Assembly (NCBI GenBank): GCA_015295805.1
Contig: DVEF01000052.1
Span: 1-60,585, forward strand
Source: Geminocystis sp. M7585_C2015_104
GTDB taxonomy: Bacteria; Cyanobacteriota; Cyanobacteriia; Cyanobacteriales; Cyanobacteriaceae
Direction of reading: 5' to 3'
Length of the DNA stretch: 60,585 nucleotides
Positions within the stretch are counted from its first letter, which is position 1. Every line of letters begins with the position of its first letter. Below, in pieces: positions 50,101-59,333 of this stretch. The notes beneath the pieces were generated by a model. That model did no database searches. It saw nothing but the letters and a program-made list of their open reading frames with translations, and was not told where the DNA came from. The translations under genes were made by a program, and so were the position numbers.

Positions 50101-50388
50101 ATGATGACAAATGCCAGTTACTTTCTATTAATTTTGGGCTTAATATTCTGGACATGGGGTACCATAACTATCCTAGAGAAAAGGTCAGTGTTGTATAAAC
50201 TACACGGTATCTCTGTATCGGATACCCTAGGTTCAATTTTGATAGTAATAGGGCTGGCACTGCAAGGGGGGCATAAATTATCCCTGCTAATTTTGGCAAT
50301 AATTTCTCTGGCTCTGTGGAATACAATGTTGGGTTACGTTTTAGCTTATTGTAGTAATGAACAGGGAGGTAAAAAACTAGATGGATGA
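50101..50388 (+). CDS. mrpG: Mrp-type antiporter subunit G
   Basis: 95 residues with three hydrophobic helices; LLILGLIFWTWGTITIL near the start and YKLHGISVSDTLGSILIVIGLAL match the MrpG pattern (the L-H-G/D-T-LG block). Two starts compete: ATG 50041 with AGGGGAG upstream gives 20 more residues, and ATG 50101 with AGGAGGG upstream gives the family start. I choose 50101. Its stop overlaps the next start by 8 bases. Confidence 0.8.
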   Translation: MMTNASYFLLILGLIFWTWGTITILEKRSVLYKLHGISVSDTLGSILIVIGLALQGGHKLSLLILAIISLALWNTMLGYVLAYCSNEQGGKKLDG

Positions 50389-50953
50389 GCTTTATGTTTA
50401 TTTGGTTGTAGCCTTGTTGCCCATCGCTTCTCTTCTCCAATTATTACAAGAAAACCCTTATCAGGCCCTGGTGGTAAGGGGAATTTTAGGGGCAATTGCA
50501 GTTTTAAGTTATATTGTTTTGGGGGCAGCTGATGTGGCCTTGACAGAGGCACTAGTGGGCACACTCTTGGGGATTATTTTATATATAGTAGCCGTCCGTT
50601 CCTCTTTTGTAATCCGTCTGGGAGTTGTTAAGGGGGAATATGGGGAAGAATTTAAAAACATCCTCGAGGAAACTAGGAAAATAATCAAGAAAATACATCT
50701 TCGTTTAGAATTAGTATACTCCCCAGATGAAGAGACATTACAGGAGGCATTTTGCCAAAAACAAATCCATGGGTTTTTAATATATAGTCCCGAAAAAAAA
50801 TACATACTCCATGTCAGAACAAAGGGAATACTTGAGTTAATTGGCAGGGAGATAAAAACAGAATATTTAATTCTAGGAGGAGAATATGATAAAAATTTTG
50901 TACGTAATGGCAGCAGTAGCCTTAATGATAAAAATTCTATTACTACCAAATGA
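50381..50953 (+). CDS. Mrp/Mbh-type subunit with DUF4040 domain and extra soluble tail
   Basis: 190 residues. The first 85 are hydrophobic and match the DUF4040 / MbhD-like module that corresponds to a piece of the C-terminal part of MrpA: NPYQALVVRGILGAIAVLSY followed by GAADVALTEALVGTLLG, the block with conserved acidic residue. The remaining 100 residues are soluble and charged (EEFKNILEETRKIIKKIHLRLELVYSP...) and I do not recognise them; they may be a docking or regulatory tail. It overlaps mrpG by 8 bases and mrpB by 68. Confidence 0.78.
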   Translation: MDELYVYLVVALLPIASLLQLLQENPYQALVVRGILGAIAVLSYIVLGAADVALTEALVGTLLGIILYIVAVRSSFVIRLGVVKGEYGEEFKNILEETRKIIKKIHLRLELVYSPDEETLQEAFCQKQIHGFLIYSPEKKYILHVRTKGILELIGREIKTEYLILGGEYDKNFVRNGSSSLNDKNSITTK

Positions 50954-51548
50954 AATGGCACAAGGGGAAGAATCATTTGTGGAAATGATAGTCAAAGACA
51001 CAGGAATACCTAATGCTGTGTCTGGGATTATTTTCGCCAATCGTCTCTACGATACTATCTTTGAGGTGATTGTATTCACCATCGCTATTGTGGGAGTTAA
51101 ACACCTATTAGCCAATGAAAAACCTACTCTCGTAGTACACCAATTTACAGATAAACCTTCAATAACCCTAGCAAGACTGGGGGCAACCATTGTAGCACTT
51201 GTAACCATTGAACTTTCAATAAGAGGACACTTAAGCCCCGGGGGGGGATTTGCGGCAGGGGTTGCAGGGGGCACAGCCATTGGTTTGATTGCTATAACTT
51301 CCTCTTCCCAGTGGATGGAAAAGATTTATAAACGCTGGCAGGCAGAAACAGTAGAAAAATTGTCCGTATTGGCCTTTATAATCCTAGCAATAGTCAATCT
51401 TATGGGACTAGAATTACCCCGTGGCGAATTTGGCAGTCTTCTCAGTGGTGGTATGATTCCTTTACTGAATATCATAGTAGCCTTAAAGGTAGCCTTGGGC
51501 TCATGGGCCGCCATTTTACTTTTTATCCGCTACAGGGGATTATTATAA
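50886..51548 (+). CDS. mrpB: Mrp-type antiporter subunit B
   Basis: 220 residues. The first 80 look like the MrpA C-terminal/MbhE-like segment (IIFANRLYDTIFEVIVFTIAIVG), and from about 95 on it is MrpB proper, with LSPGGGFAAGVAGGTAIGLIA near residue 116. The ATG at 50886 has the best ribosome site in the operon (TAGGAGGAG). It overlaps the previous gene by 68 bases, an unusually long overlap. The large ion-translocating subunits (A and D) and subunit C are not in this cluster. Confidence 0.88.
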   Translation: MIKILYVMAAVALMIKILLLPNEMAQGEESFVEMIVKDTGIPNAVSGIIFANRLYDTIFEVIVFTIAIVGVKHLLANEKPTLVVHQFTDKPSITLARLGATIVALVTIELSIRGHLSPGGGFAAGVAGGTAIGLIAITSSSQWMEKIYKRWQAETVEKLSVLAFIILAIVNLMGLELPRGEFGSLLSGGMIPLLNIIVALKVALGSWAAILLFIRYRGLL

Positions 51549-51560
51549 AACTGCCAGTTA

Positions 51561-51692
51561 ATGATTTTTCTTTCTTTAATTCATCCTCTGGCCTATCTTT
51601 TGGGATTTCAACTACTGTGGGGGGTTTTTACAACACTACCAATTAGTGACTTCCCCCTTTTTGTCATAATTGCCATGAACTGTATTTTGTAA
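51561..51692 (+). CDS. Possible 43-residue hydrophobic protein after mrpB
   Basis: An ATG 12 bases after the mrpB stop opens a 43-codon frame that is almost entirely hydrophobic (MIFLSLIHPLAYLLGFQLLW...). It could be a short membrane protein or the stump of a lost mrp subunit gene, since further mrp genes would be expected here. It has no ribosome site. Weakly supported. Confidence 0.3.
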   Translation: MIFLSLIHPLAYLLGFQLLWGVFTTLPISDFPLFVIIAMNCIL

Positions 51693-53818
51693 TTGTAATT
51701 TGTCTCCCTGCCTTGCCTACTGACATGACATTATAACAAAATAACTAACTTTTTATGGGGTAATTCCGGGATGCCTAGGATTTTTCTTTAATTCTTTGCT
51801 TTTTTCTTTGTCAAATTTCTTTTATCAAAACACTTGGCTGTTGAGGAAACACAATACCCCCTTGCCCAAATGATTCTTTCTAGTAAAGGAGGTTGTGGGG
51901 GAATTATATGGTCTTGTGATTACCCTTGCACAGACTACTATACGTGGCGGCGGTTGCCCTTTTAAATTTGACAATCAATGTCTATTTTCCCATATAATAC
52001 CGCTCAACTTTAAAGCTTATTTTATCCTCAGTCCCCTTGTTATCTTCTCCTAATCAGTTGTTGCTTTATCAATTATTGCTTTGGCGAGGAAGCAAAATTA
52101 TTAATAACAATGCTTGGAATATGATGGCCGTTTCGTCAACTTTTAGAGGCCAACAATTCCAACCATATCCCTCCTGTGATCAAACAGGTGTGTAGCCCCT
52201 ATTGAGAAAACTATTCTAAATAATAATGGCTCTGTTTTTTTAGGGTTTTCTCCTAGTTGTTGAACTGATTTTAACTCTTCGGTTACAATAACTACTAGAT
52301 ATTACTGACTCAAAAAATACAGTTATGATAGATAAACGGGTGTATAACACTCAGATAACAATAAAAGACGGGAAAGTTTTTTGAATTCCAACACGAAAGC
52401 AAGAAGTTATAGCATGAAGAAGTCAAGATATACATACAATAGAAATGTCAGTCGACGGTTATAAAATCCCGTGTAAAAGTGTAAGTAAAGCGTTAGTTGC
52501 TGGGCATCCACGTTTCAGAAAAACACTAATAGTCTCCAATAAAGACTGTAAAATATACTGAATTCCGGGAGGTATGGAGAATGTTTTAGAGGGGAATCTG
52601 AAGAGAATTCATCCACAAAAGCTAGCATAAATACCATAATATAAATTGCTTTTTAACAACAAAAAAGAAGTAAAATGGGGATGGCAATCATTGCCACACT
52701 GTTATGTCTTAAAAGGGAGATTTAATGAAAGAGTAAGAGGTGTACAATCGGCCAGATAAGAGTATTTTGGATTTATACTTCCCTAAGGGCAAATAATAGT
52801 TACTAAAAACAACCAAAAGACGAGACAAATAAAGGTGCAACAGCCAACTAGTTATTAACCAATATCTCGATTTACACTCTCTAGAAAACAAACAATACTG
52901 GCAATCAACAATGGATGAATATTTTCAATTTCTGCCCACAGTGATAATTACTCAAAACGAAAGAAAGCTCTATATTACCTAGGGGGAATAGATGCTTGCT
53001 ATTTCGCCAATAAAGGAGAGAAAAATATAAGTAAAACGTTTTGACAATAAATATGTTCAATGGGTAAAGCTGCCAGCAAAATGGGTAATATTGAAATATA
53101 ATTTGACGCAAATAAAACAGCGCTCTGATAATTATTGTGAAATTAAAATGGATATTATTTATCCCATAAGACTCTATAATAACGGAGCTAATGGAAGAAT
53201 ATTATGCTTAAATTTAATACATAAATGGAAATTAATAAATATATTTAAAAGTATAAGTTCTCTGGAAAAAGCAATAATATAGGAGGTGAAAGGTATGGGG
53301 GAATATTCTAAATTATTGTTCATTGAAGCAGCAGAAAGAAGAAGACAATTTTATAAAACAAAAAGGACAACCTTGTGAGGAAGTTAGGCAGGGAATACCG
53401 AGGATTCTAATTGTTGTCTAAAAAAAGAGGCATAGCATACAACTTGTGGAAAACAAATACTTGGCCCGGCAAATACAGGAAATGGTGGCACTACAAACCA
53501 AATGACACAAGGAGTTACTGAGGGAGGATAAGTATTTGTAATTTGGGGGGATAATTGTTTGTAAATGTTTGTGTAAACCTGTGAGTTACCAACACAAGAT
53601 AATACATCTAAATTTATTGTTACTATAGTTGAAAGGAAACCTATAAATCCATTAATAAGGTTAAATATTTCAAGTTGCTATTTTTATTGTTAAAGCAAAA
53701 CCATATAGCCCATGATAATATTTAATCTGTTAGTATGAGGGCCGGACATGAATTCCCTGGTATTTCTATTTATCAATATGTAAAATATCTGCAATTTAAT
53801 TTTGTAAATTAATAGGCC
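51693..53818 (+). other. 2.1-kb AT-rich gene desert between mrpB and flv1
   Basis: No frame in this stretch resembles protein; the longest are 60-68 codons with lysine-, isoleucine- or tyrosine-rich products. Base composition is clearly more AT-rich than in the neighbours, and stops are dense in all frames. I see no transposon ends, tRNA or repeat matching those elsewhere. It could be decayed coding DNA or a structural spacer. Confidence 0.55.
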
Positions 53819-53847
53819 TTGATAGTGAAGAGGTGTTATTGGATAAT
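53819..53847 (+). promoter_or_regulatory. Sigma-70 type promoter of flv1
   Basis: TTGATA at 53819-53824 and GATAAT at 53842-53847 are 17 bases apart. The start would be near 53854, giving a short leader with the strong ribosome site GGAGGGG before the ATG at 53881. Confidence 0.55.
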
Positions 53848-53880
53848 AGAAAAAAATGAAACGATAGGAGGGGAAAAATT

Positions 53881-55629
53881 ATGACACAGGGGAGGGATGT
53901 CCAAGTTTATACCATAGCGCCAGAGACAAAAGTATTACGTTCGAGGACATGGGAACGATTAAAGTTTGAAGTAGAATATGGGTTGTGTAGGGGCACCACA
54001 GCCAATTCCTTCTTGTTGGAGGGGGATAAAATTGCCGTAATTGACCCGCCGGGAGAGTCATTCACGGAAATTTACATGTCAGCCTTGGCCGAGAGGATAG
54101 ACCTAGGTAGGATAGACTATCTTATTCTAGGACATGTCAACCCCAATAGGGCAGTCACCATAAACCGATTACTACAACAAGCGCCACAGATAACTATTAT
54201 CGTCTCTAACACAGGGGCAAAATCCCTACAAGAGATTTTTAACCACAGTTATCCGGACACTATTGCTAATAAGCCCTTGGACATAGTAGCAGTAAAGGGT
54301 GACTATAGTCTAGACCTAGGGAAGGGGCATCAGTTAGTACTCTTCCCCACCCCCAACCCCCGTTACCCCGACGAATTACTTACTTATGACAGCAAGACGC
54401 AAATCCTCTACACCGACAAATTATTCGGAGCACACGTTTGTGGTGAACAGGTGTTAGATGAAGGTTGGCAGATTTATCTAGAAGATAGACGTTATTATTT
54501 TGACTGTGTGATTGCTCCTTGTGCAACCCAAGTCAGTAAGGCACTGGAAAAAATTCAGAATTTCCCTGCCACCATCTACGCCCCAGCCCATGGTCCTCTG
54601 GTAAAATATGGTCTAAGGGAGTTAGTCCATTCATACAGGCAGTGGTTAGCCAAACAGCAGGGTCAGGAGTTAAATGTAGCCCTGATTTACGCCTCAGCCT
54701 ACGGTAATACGGCCCAGATAGCCTCTGCCATTGCCCGGGGAATAACCAAGGCGGGGGTAAGGGTTGAGTCTATCAATGCCGAGTATGCCAGTGATGAAGA
54801 GATTAAGACAGCCATAGCCCAATGTGATGGATTTATATTTGGCTCCCCCACCCTAGGTGGACATGCCCCCTCCCAAATCCAAAAGGCCCTGGGGATAGCC
54901 CTAACCACTGCCGAGGGAAATAAACTGGTGGGGGTGTTTGGCTCCTATGGTTGGAGTGGGGAGGCTATTGATTTGCTAGAATCGAAATTGAGGGATGGGG
55001 GTTATCGTTTCGGTTTTGAGACTATTCGGGTAAAATTTAAGCCCACAGAGGAAGTGTTAAAAACCTGTGAAGAGGCTGGCACTGACTTTGCCCAGGCTTT
55101 GAGAAAATACAAGAAATCCCTAAAGGCCAAGGACAAGGGCATAGAAGAAACCACCACCCCAAGGGCATCTCAAGCCCTGGGAAGGATTGTTGGCTCCCTT
55201 TGTATAGTCACCACCAAGAGGGGGGATTTGAAGGGGGCCATGGTAGCTTCCTGGGTTTCTCAGGCCAGTTTTAATCCTCCCGGCATAACCGTGGCAGTGG
55301 CCAAAGAGAGGGCCATTGAATCCCTCTTACCCATTGGGGCTCATTTTGTTTTAAATATACTACAAGAGGGGGAACATGCCGACCTGATGAAACACTTTTT
55401 AAAACCCTTCGCCCCCGGGGAAGATCGTTTTGTTGGCATAGACTGGGAGGAAGGTAGTAACGGTTGTCCCATCTTGAAGTCTGCCCTAGCCTATTTAGAA
55501 TGTGAGGTGAAGAATCGTCTAGAGTGTGGGGATCATTGGGTATTATATGCCCTTGCCCACAAAGGGAAAGTCCTGTCAGAATCCGGCATTACTGCCGTGC
55601 ATCACCGCAAATCCGGCGCCCACTACTAG
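53881..55629 (+). CDS. flv1: Flavodiiron protein Flv1 (class C)
   Basis: 582 residues in three modules: a beta-lactamase-like diiron domain (1 to about 260), a flavodoxin domain (about 265-410, with ALIYASAYGNTAQIASAI) and a flavin reductase-like domain (about 445-582, with RIVGSLCIVTTKRGD). Flv1 pairs with Flv3 to pass electrons from photosystem I to O2, protecting against fluctuating light. The metal-ligand motif is H85-V-N87-P-N89-R90, in place of H-x-E-x-D-H; such substitution is typical of Flv1 and Flv2, with Flv3/Flv4 keeping the canonical set. The N-terminus (RDVQVYTIAPETKVLRSRTW) fits Flv1 better than Flv2. flv3 is not nearby. Confidence 0.88.
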   Translation: MTQGRDVQVYTIAPETKVLRSRTWERLKFEVEYGLCRGTTANSFLLEGDKIAVIDPPGESFTEIYMSALAERIDLGRIDYLILGHVNPNRAVTINRLLQQAPQITIIVSNTGAKSLQEIFNHSYPDTIANKPLDIVAVKGDYSLDLGKGHQLVLFPTPNPRYPDELLTYDSKTQILYTDKLFGAHVCGEQVLDEGWQIYLEDRRYYFDCVIAPCATQVSKALEKIQNFPATIYAPAHGPLVKYGLRELVHSYRQWLAKQQGQELNVALIYASAYGNTAQIASAIARGITKAGVRVESINAEYASDEEIKTAIAQCDGFIFGSPTLGGHAPSQIQKALGIALTTAEGNKLVGVFGSYGWSGEAIDLLESKLRDGGYRFGFETIRVKFKPTEEVLKTCEEAGTDFAQALRKYKKSLKAKDKGIEETTTPRASQALGRIVGSLCIVTTKRGDLKGAMVASWVSQASFNPPGITVAVAKERAIESLLPIGAHFVLNILQEGEHADLMKHFLKPFAPGEDRFVGIDWEEGSNGCPILKSALAYLECEVKNRLECGDHWVLYALAHKGKVLSESGITAVHHRKSGAHY

Positions 55630-55712
55630 GGTGTGGGGGGTAGGGGATAGGGGGTCCCTAAGGGCTCCAACATTCCCTAGTCTCTAATCCCTATTCCCCA
55701 ATACCCTCACCC
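55629..55712. terminator. Bidirectional terminator-like inverted repeat between flv1 and the phycobilisome gene
   Basis: GGGTGTGGGGGGTAGGGG... at 55629-55652 pairs imperfectly (about five mismatches in 24) with ...CCCCAATACCCTCACCC at 55689-55712. It lies exactly between two converging genes and would end both transcripts, although it lacks a strong T run. Confidence 0.5.
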
Positions 55713-56282
55713 TGATTTAAACTGTTTTAGGCGTTCAATTAAATGGTCAAAATAGGGGGAAAGGAACGATTTTTGTTCCTCAGAAAAATAGTACAAACTA
55801 TAGGTTTTCACCTTCTCCAGTCCCAATACCATTGCCGGCAGGGGGACTTTTAATTCTTGATAAAGCAACTCCATATTTGCTAAACCAAAATCGCTGGTGA
55901 ATTGTTCAATTTTCCCCGCGATGGCGTAACTTATACAGCGGAGAAAATGCCAGAGGTCGCGCCAACAGGCTTCTGCCCTATTGGGGGGATAAAGTTCCCC
56001 ACCTGGGCCGGTAATTTCCGGAAAAGCTTTTAATACTTCCTTTCTGGCTCCCTCTACAATTTCCTGGGCCTTGTCTCGGATTGTTTTGCTATTTTCCAGA
56101 CTTTCCCTGAGAAAAGGCACCAGATTTGCTATTTCTTCCATATCAGAATCGCTGAGGTATTTCCCCTCATCGTCTGCTTCTTGGAATATACTAATCACCC
56201 TCTCCGGATAGATATTTTTCACAGTTTCCAAACTAAAAATTCTGGCTTTTGGTATTAGTTCTTTTGCTCTTTCTGTTAACAT
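55707..56282 (-). CDS. Orphan phycobilisome-domain (allophycocyanin-like) protein
   Basis: 191 residues with the phycobiliprotein globin fold pattern. PNRAEACWRDLWHFLRCISYA (residues about 100-120) matches the bilin-binding helix of phycobiliproteins: Cys106 is at the site that holds the bilin, with Arg108-Asp109 next to it. The C-terminal helices also follow the family. It is more divergent than ApcA/CpcA-type subunits and has a long N-terminal helical part. It is last in the cpeZ-cpeY direction, 18 bases after cpeY, so it may be a dedicated antenna subunit or assembly factor. I cannot name it further. Confidence 0.75.
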   Translation of the reverse strand: MLTERAKELIPKARIFSLETVKNIYPERVISIFQEADDEGKYLSDSDMEEIANLVPFLRESLENSKTIRDKAQEIVEGARKEVLKAFPEITGPGGELYPPNRAEACWRDLWHFLRCISYAIAGKIEQFTSDFGLANMELLYQELKVPLPAMVLGLEKVKTYSLYYFSEEQKSFLSPYFDHLIERLKQFKSG

Positions 56283-56300
56283 AATAATTTCCGTAAATGT

Positions 56301-57581
56301 TTAAGATTTTTTCTGGAAAATGCTCTTAGCTTTTTCTCTAATTAAGAGGTCAGGGTCGTCACGAAATTGAGATATAGTCTCCCAGTCACCCAGCTGAGAA
56401 AGTGCTAACAAACAAGCGTATTTTAAATCGAAAATATCTGTGTGTATATTTTTTCTGAGTAAATGGAGGACATTATAGCCACCAAAATTGGCTAGGGCCA
56501 AGGCAGCAGCAGCACGGGATTTTTGAAATTGAGGGGCAGTGTTTTCCAAGGCTTCTACCAACAAGTCAAAAGCGGGTTGGTATTTAAGTCTCCCCCACAA
56601 TCTGATAACATGATAATGGGCTCCATAGTCGTTATGAGCCTCCCGTTGCCAAGTGTCCATTAGAATCTCCCCTAACCCCTGACGGTGGTATTGTTGGAGA
56701 GTCTTGACGGCAAGATAACAGCGGCCAAAGTCGGTGTGATACAATTCCTGGATGAGGAAATCGACACTAGGAGGGGCATCATATTCATGTACCAGTTCCA
56801 GGGTGTTGGGATCATCATAGATCACCTGATCTAAATAGGGCTCGACTTCTGAGAAGGATTTCACCCCTCCACGGATGGCATTTTCCCCAAGATGACGAAT
56901 ACCCCGCAACCGGAAGACAATGGAAACTGGACAAGAAGCAATGGCCGGTATGGCGGGATAATAATTTAAGTCCATCAAGTCCTGAATAACCCCCCGTCTG
57001 ACATTCACATTGGGAGACTGGAGAAAGTCCAACAGTCTGGAAACTTGACTATAATCCCCTTCTAGACGGGCAAGGGCACTAATGGCCGCACTTACCACAC
57101 AGTCGTCATTGTAGGCAAGAAAGGGACGAATAGAGTCGGCTGCTGGCTCATACTGCAAACGGGCTAGGGTTTGGATGATTACCCGATAATTTTGACCAGG
57201 TTTGGCCAAAAGGGCAGTAATTTCCTCCAACAAGGAGTCGTCGGTGGTCCCTATTTCCCCTATTGCCCATACGGCGTTTTCCACCGTGTAACAGTCATCG
57301 TCTGCCAGACACTTGCGAATGACGGGCAATGCCTCTTCCGCCTTAAACCTCCCCAGGGTTTCTATGGCCTTTCTCTTGGTAATCCTGTTGTACAATTGGT
57401 CATCACAATTTTCAATGGCCTCTATTAGCGCCCGGATAGTCCGAGGACTTTTGAAGTGTACTAGGTGACAGGCAGCAGCATACCTGGCACTGGGGTCATC
57501 TAATTTCTCCAGGGGGGTTTGTAAGAGGCGGAGGGCAGCTTCCTCAGTAATATTGAATAGTACGCTGAAACGCTTATCCAT
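56301..57581 (-). CDS. cpeY: Phycoerythrin bilin lyase CpeY
   Basis: A 426-residue HEAT-repeat lyase that, with CpeZ, attaches phycoerythrobilin to phycoerythrin alpha in known systems. The sequence begins MDKRFSVLFNITEEAALRLL and has VENAVWAIGEIGTTDDSLLE, CPVSIVFRLRGIRHLGENA and NDYGAHYHVIRLWGRL, all patterns I recall for CpeY. Its length matches CpeY (about 430), not CpcE (about 270). It follows cpeZ by 9 bases on the same strand. Its presence implies that this organism makes phycoerythrin or a related phycobiliprotein; the structural cpeBA genes are outside the window. Confidence 0.9.
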   Translation of the reverse strand: MDKRFSVLFNITEEAALRLLQTPLEKLDDPSARYAAACHLVHFKSPRTIRALIEAIENCDDQLYNRITKRKAIETLGRFKAEEALPVIRKCLADDDCYTVENAVWAIGEIGTTDDSLLEEITALLAKPGQNYRVIIQTLARLQYEPAADSIRPFLAYNDDCVVSAAISALARLEGDYSQVSRLLDFLQSPNVNVRRGVIQDLMDLNYYPAIPAIASCPVSIVFRLRGIRHLGENAIRGGVKSFSEVEPYLDQVIYDDPNTLELVHEYDAPPSVDFLIQELYHTDFGRCYLAVKTLQQYHRQGLGEILMDTWQREAHNDYGAHYHVIRLWGRLKYQPAFDLLVEALENTAPQFQKSRAAAALALANFGGYNVLHLLRKNIHTDIFDLKYACLLALSQLGDWETISQFRDDPDLLIREKAKSIFQKKS

Positions 57582-57590
57582 AATGCCACC

Positions 57591-58220
57591 CTAACGATTA
57601 AAACGAGCGTCGTTAACCTCCTTGAATTTGATAACCTGTTCTAAACGAGAGGTAGCACTCTTAGCAGCCTCCCTCAACATTTCATCCCTGGATTCGTCCT
57701 GGCAGACGGCGTTGAGGGCATCCATGGCCCTTGGATCGGGAATTGAGCCTAGGGCATTTATAACCGCCATGGCTACTGAGGGATTTTCTGTAGTTTGCAA
57801 GGATTCCGTCAATATCTCCAACCCCTGAGTGCCCATCTCCCCAAGTGCCATAATAGAAACTAAGTGTACCACGGGATTGGGGTCTTCAATACAGGCTTTC
57901 AAACCGGCTAAAGCCTCCTCGGGGAAGACGATGTCAGGATAGTTGACGGCTACCTGTGCCAAAGCTTTGCCACAACTGGCCCTAACTACGGGGTTATCAC
58001 TGGTAAGGAGAGTCTCCACTAGGGGGTTTACAGCAGGCAAGCCTATGGCACCAAGGGTTTTTACCGCCGCCCGTCGATATACCACATCCTCCTCCCCCAA
58101 TAAACTCATTAAGCGGGGAATAGTAGTCTCATCCCGGGATTCGGCAATTTGCCATATGGCCTCTTCTCGTAAATGGGGGTTAGGATGTCTTAACTGTTCA
58201 AATAGGGCATCCATACTCAT
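57591..58220 (-). CDS. cpeZ: Phycoerythrin bilin lyase subunit CpeZ
   Basis: 209 residues of HEAT repeats (ALFEQLRHPNPHLREEAIWQIAE, then DEDVVYRRAAVKTLGAIG-like and VVHLVSIMALGEMG). Size and pattern match CpeZ, which acts as chaperone-like partner of CpeY. CpcF is an alternative of similar length, but the pairing with a 426-residue CpeY favours CpeZ. It is the first gene of the cpeZ-cpeY-PBS unit, 164 bases from the divergent cysK. Confidence 0.88.
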   Translation of the reverse strand: MSMDALFEQLRHPNPHLREEAIWQIAESRDETTIPRLMSLLGEEDVVYRRAAVKTLGAIGLPAVNPLVETLLTSDNPVVRASCGKALAQVAVNYPDIVFPEEALAGLKACIEDPNPVVHLVSIMALGEMGTQGLEILTESLQTTENPSVAMAVINALGSIPDPRAMDALNAVCQDESRDEMLREAAKSATSRLEQVIKFKEVNDARFNR

Positions 58221-58384
58221 AGTCGGCCACCTGTCTGTGTCGGTTTAAGGATCAATTATTCCATTGTTGTTGATTAGGATGACCCCATTGTTAAACAAAT
58301 TAAAGATATATTGCACGCCGGAAATGGGGAGAGGCAGCAAAAGCCATTACAATAGAAGACTAGTAACTGAGGACACCTAATAGC

Positions 58385-59326
58385 ATGAAAATAGCCAATA
58401 ATATTACAGAACTAATAGGAAGGACACCTCTAGTAAGACTAAACAGGATTCCAAAAAGTGAAGGCTGTTTTGCAGAGATTGTGGTAAAGTTGGAGAGTAT
58501 GAATCCCACCGCCTCGGTAAAGGACAGGATTGGGGTGAACATGATAAACGAGGCGGAGAAGGCAGGTTTGATCCAACCCGGTAATACCATACTAGTAGAG
58601 CCTACATCCGGCAATACGGGCATTGCCCTAGCTATGGCGGCAGCAGCCAAGGGATACCAGCTAATTCTCACCATGCCGGAGACTATGAGTCTAGAAAGAA
58701 GGGCTCTTTTGCGCGCCTATGGGGCGAAACTAGAATTAACCCCCGGCATAGAAGGCATGGCTGGTGCTATTCGTCGCGCTCAGGAAATTGTTGAAACTAT
58801 ACCCAACACCTACATGCTACAACAGTTTGAAAATCCCGCTAACCCTGCAATCCACCGTCAAACCACTGCCGAAGAGATATGGCAGGATACAGAGGGGAAA
58901 GTGGACTTTTTAGTGGCAGGAGTCGGTACAGGAGGTACAATTACAGGAGTAGCAGAGGTAATTAAACCCAGAAAGCCCACTTTTAAAGCCATTGCCGTTG
59001 AACCAAAGGGTAGCCCTGTATTGTCGGGGGGTAAACCGGGGCCCCACAAAATCCAAGGCATTGGTGCTGGTTTTATCCCAAGAGTACTGAAATTAGACCT
59101 GATTGATGAAATTATAGCAGTCAGTGACGAGGACGCCATGAAATATAGTCGCCGTCTCGCCAGGGAGGAGGGAATCCTATCGGGTATTTCCACTGGTGCT
59201 GTCTTGGCAGCTGCTATTCAAATTGCCCAACGTCCCGAAAATGAGGGTAAACTAGTTGTCATGATTCAAGCCAGTTTTGGCGAACGTTATCTTAGCACAC
59301 CTCTGTTTCAGGATTTGTCGTGTTAG
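58385..59326 (+). CDS. cysK: Cysteine synthase A (O-acetylserine sulfhydrylase)
   Basis: PLP enzyme that makes cysteine from O-acetylserine and sulfide. 313 residues, as usual. The PLP lysine is Lys46 in ASVKDRIG; the substrate loop TSGNTG (about 75-80) and the phosphate-binding [11 protein letters not shown] are present. The J-domain gene follows 7 bases after its stop, so the two are co-transcribed. Together with cysH and gshA it covers sulfate-to-glutathione steps in this window, although the genes are far apart. Confidence 0.96.
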   Translation: MKIANNITELIGRTPLVRLNRIPKSEGCFAEIVVKLESMNPTASVKDRIGVNMINEAEKAGLIQPGNTILVEPTSGNTGIALAMAAAAKGYQLILTMPETMSLERRALLRAYGAKLELTPGIEGMAGAIRRAQEIVETIPNTYMLQQFENPANPAIHRQTTAEEIWQDTEGKVDFLVAGVGTGGTITGVAEVIKPRKPTFKAIAVEPKGSPVLSGGKPGPHKIQGIGAGFIPRVLKLDLIDEIIAVSDEDAMKYSRRLAREEGILSGISTGAVLAAAIQIAQRPENEGKLVVMIQASFGERYLSTPLFQDLSC

Positions 59327-59333
59327 TACAAGG

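Noticed and set aside
53091-53282. 63-codon frame in the AT-rich desert
   Set aside because: Asn/Ile/Lys-rich product expected from composition; no ribosome site.
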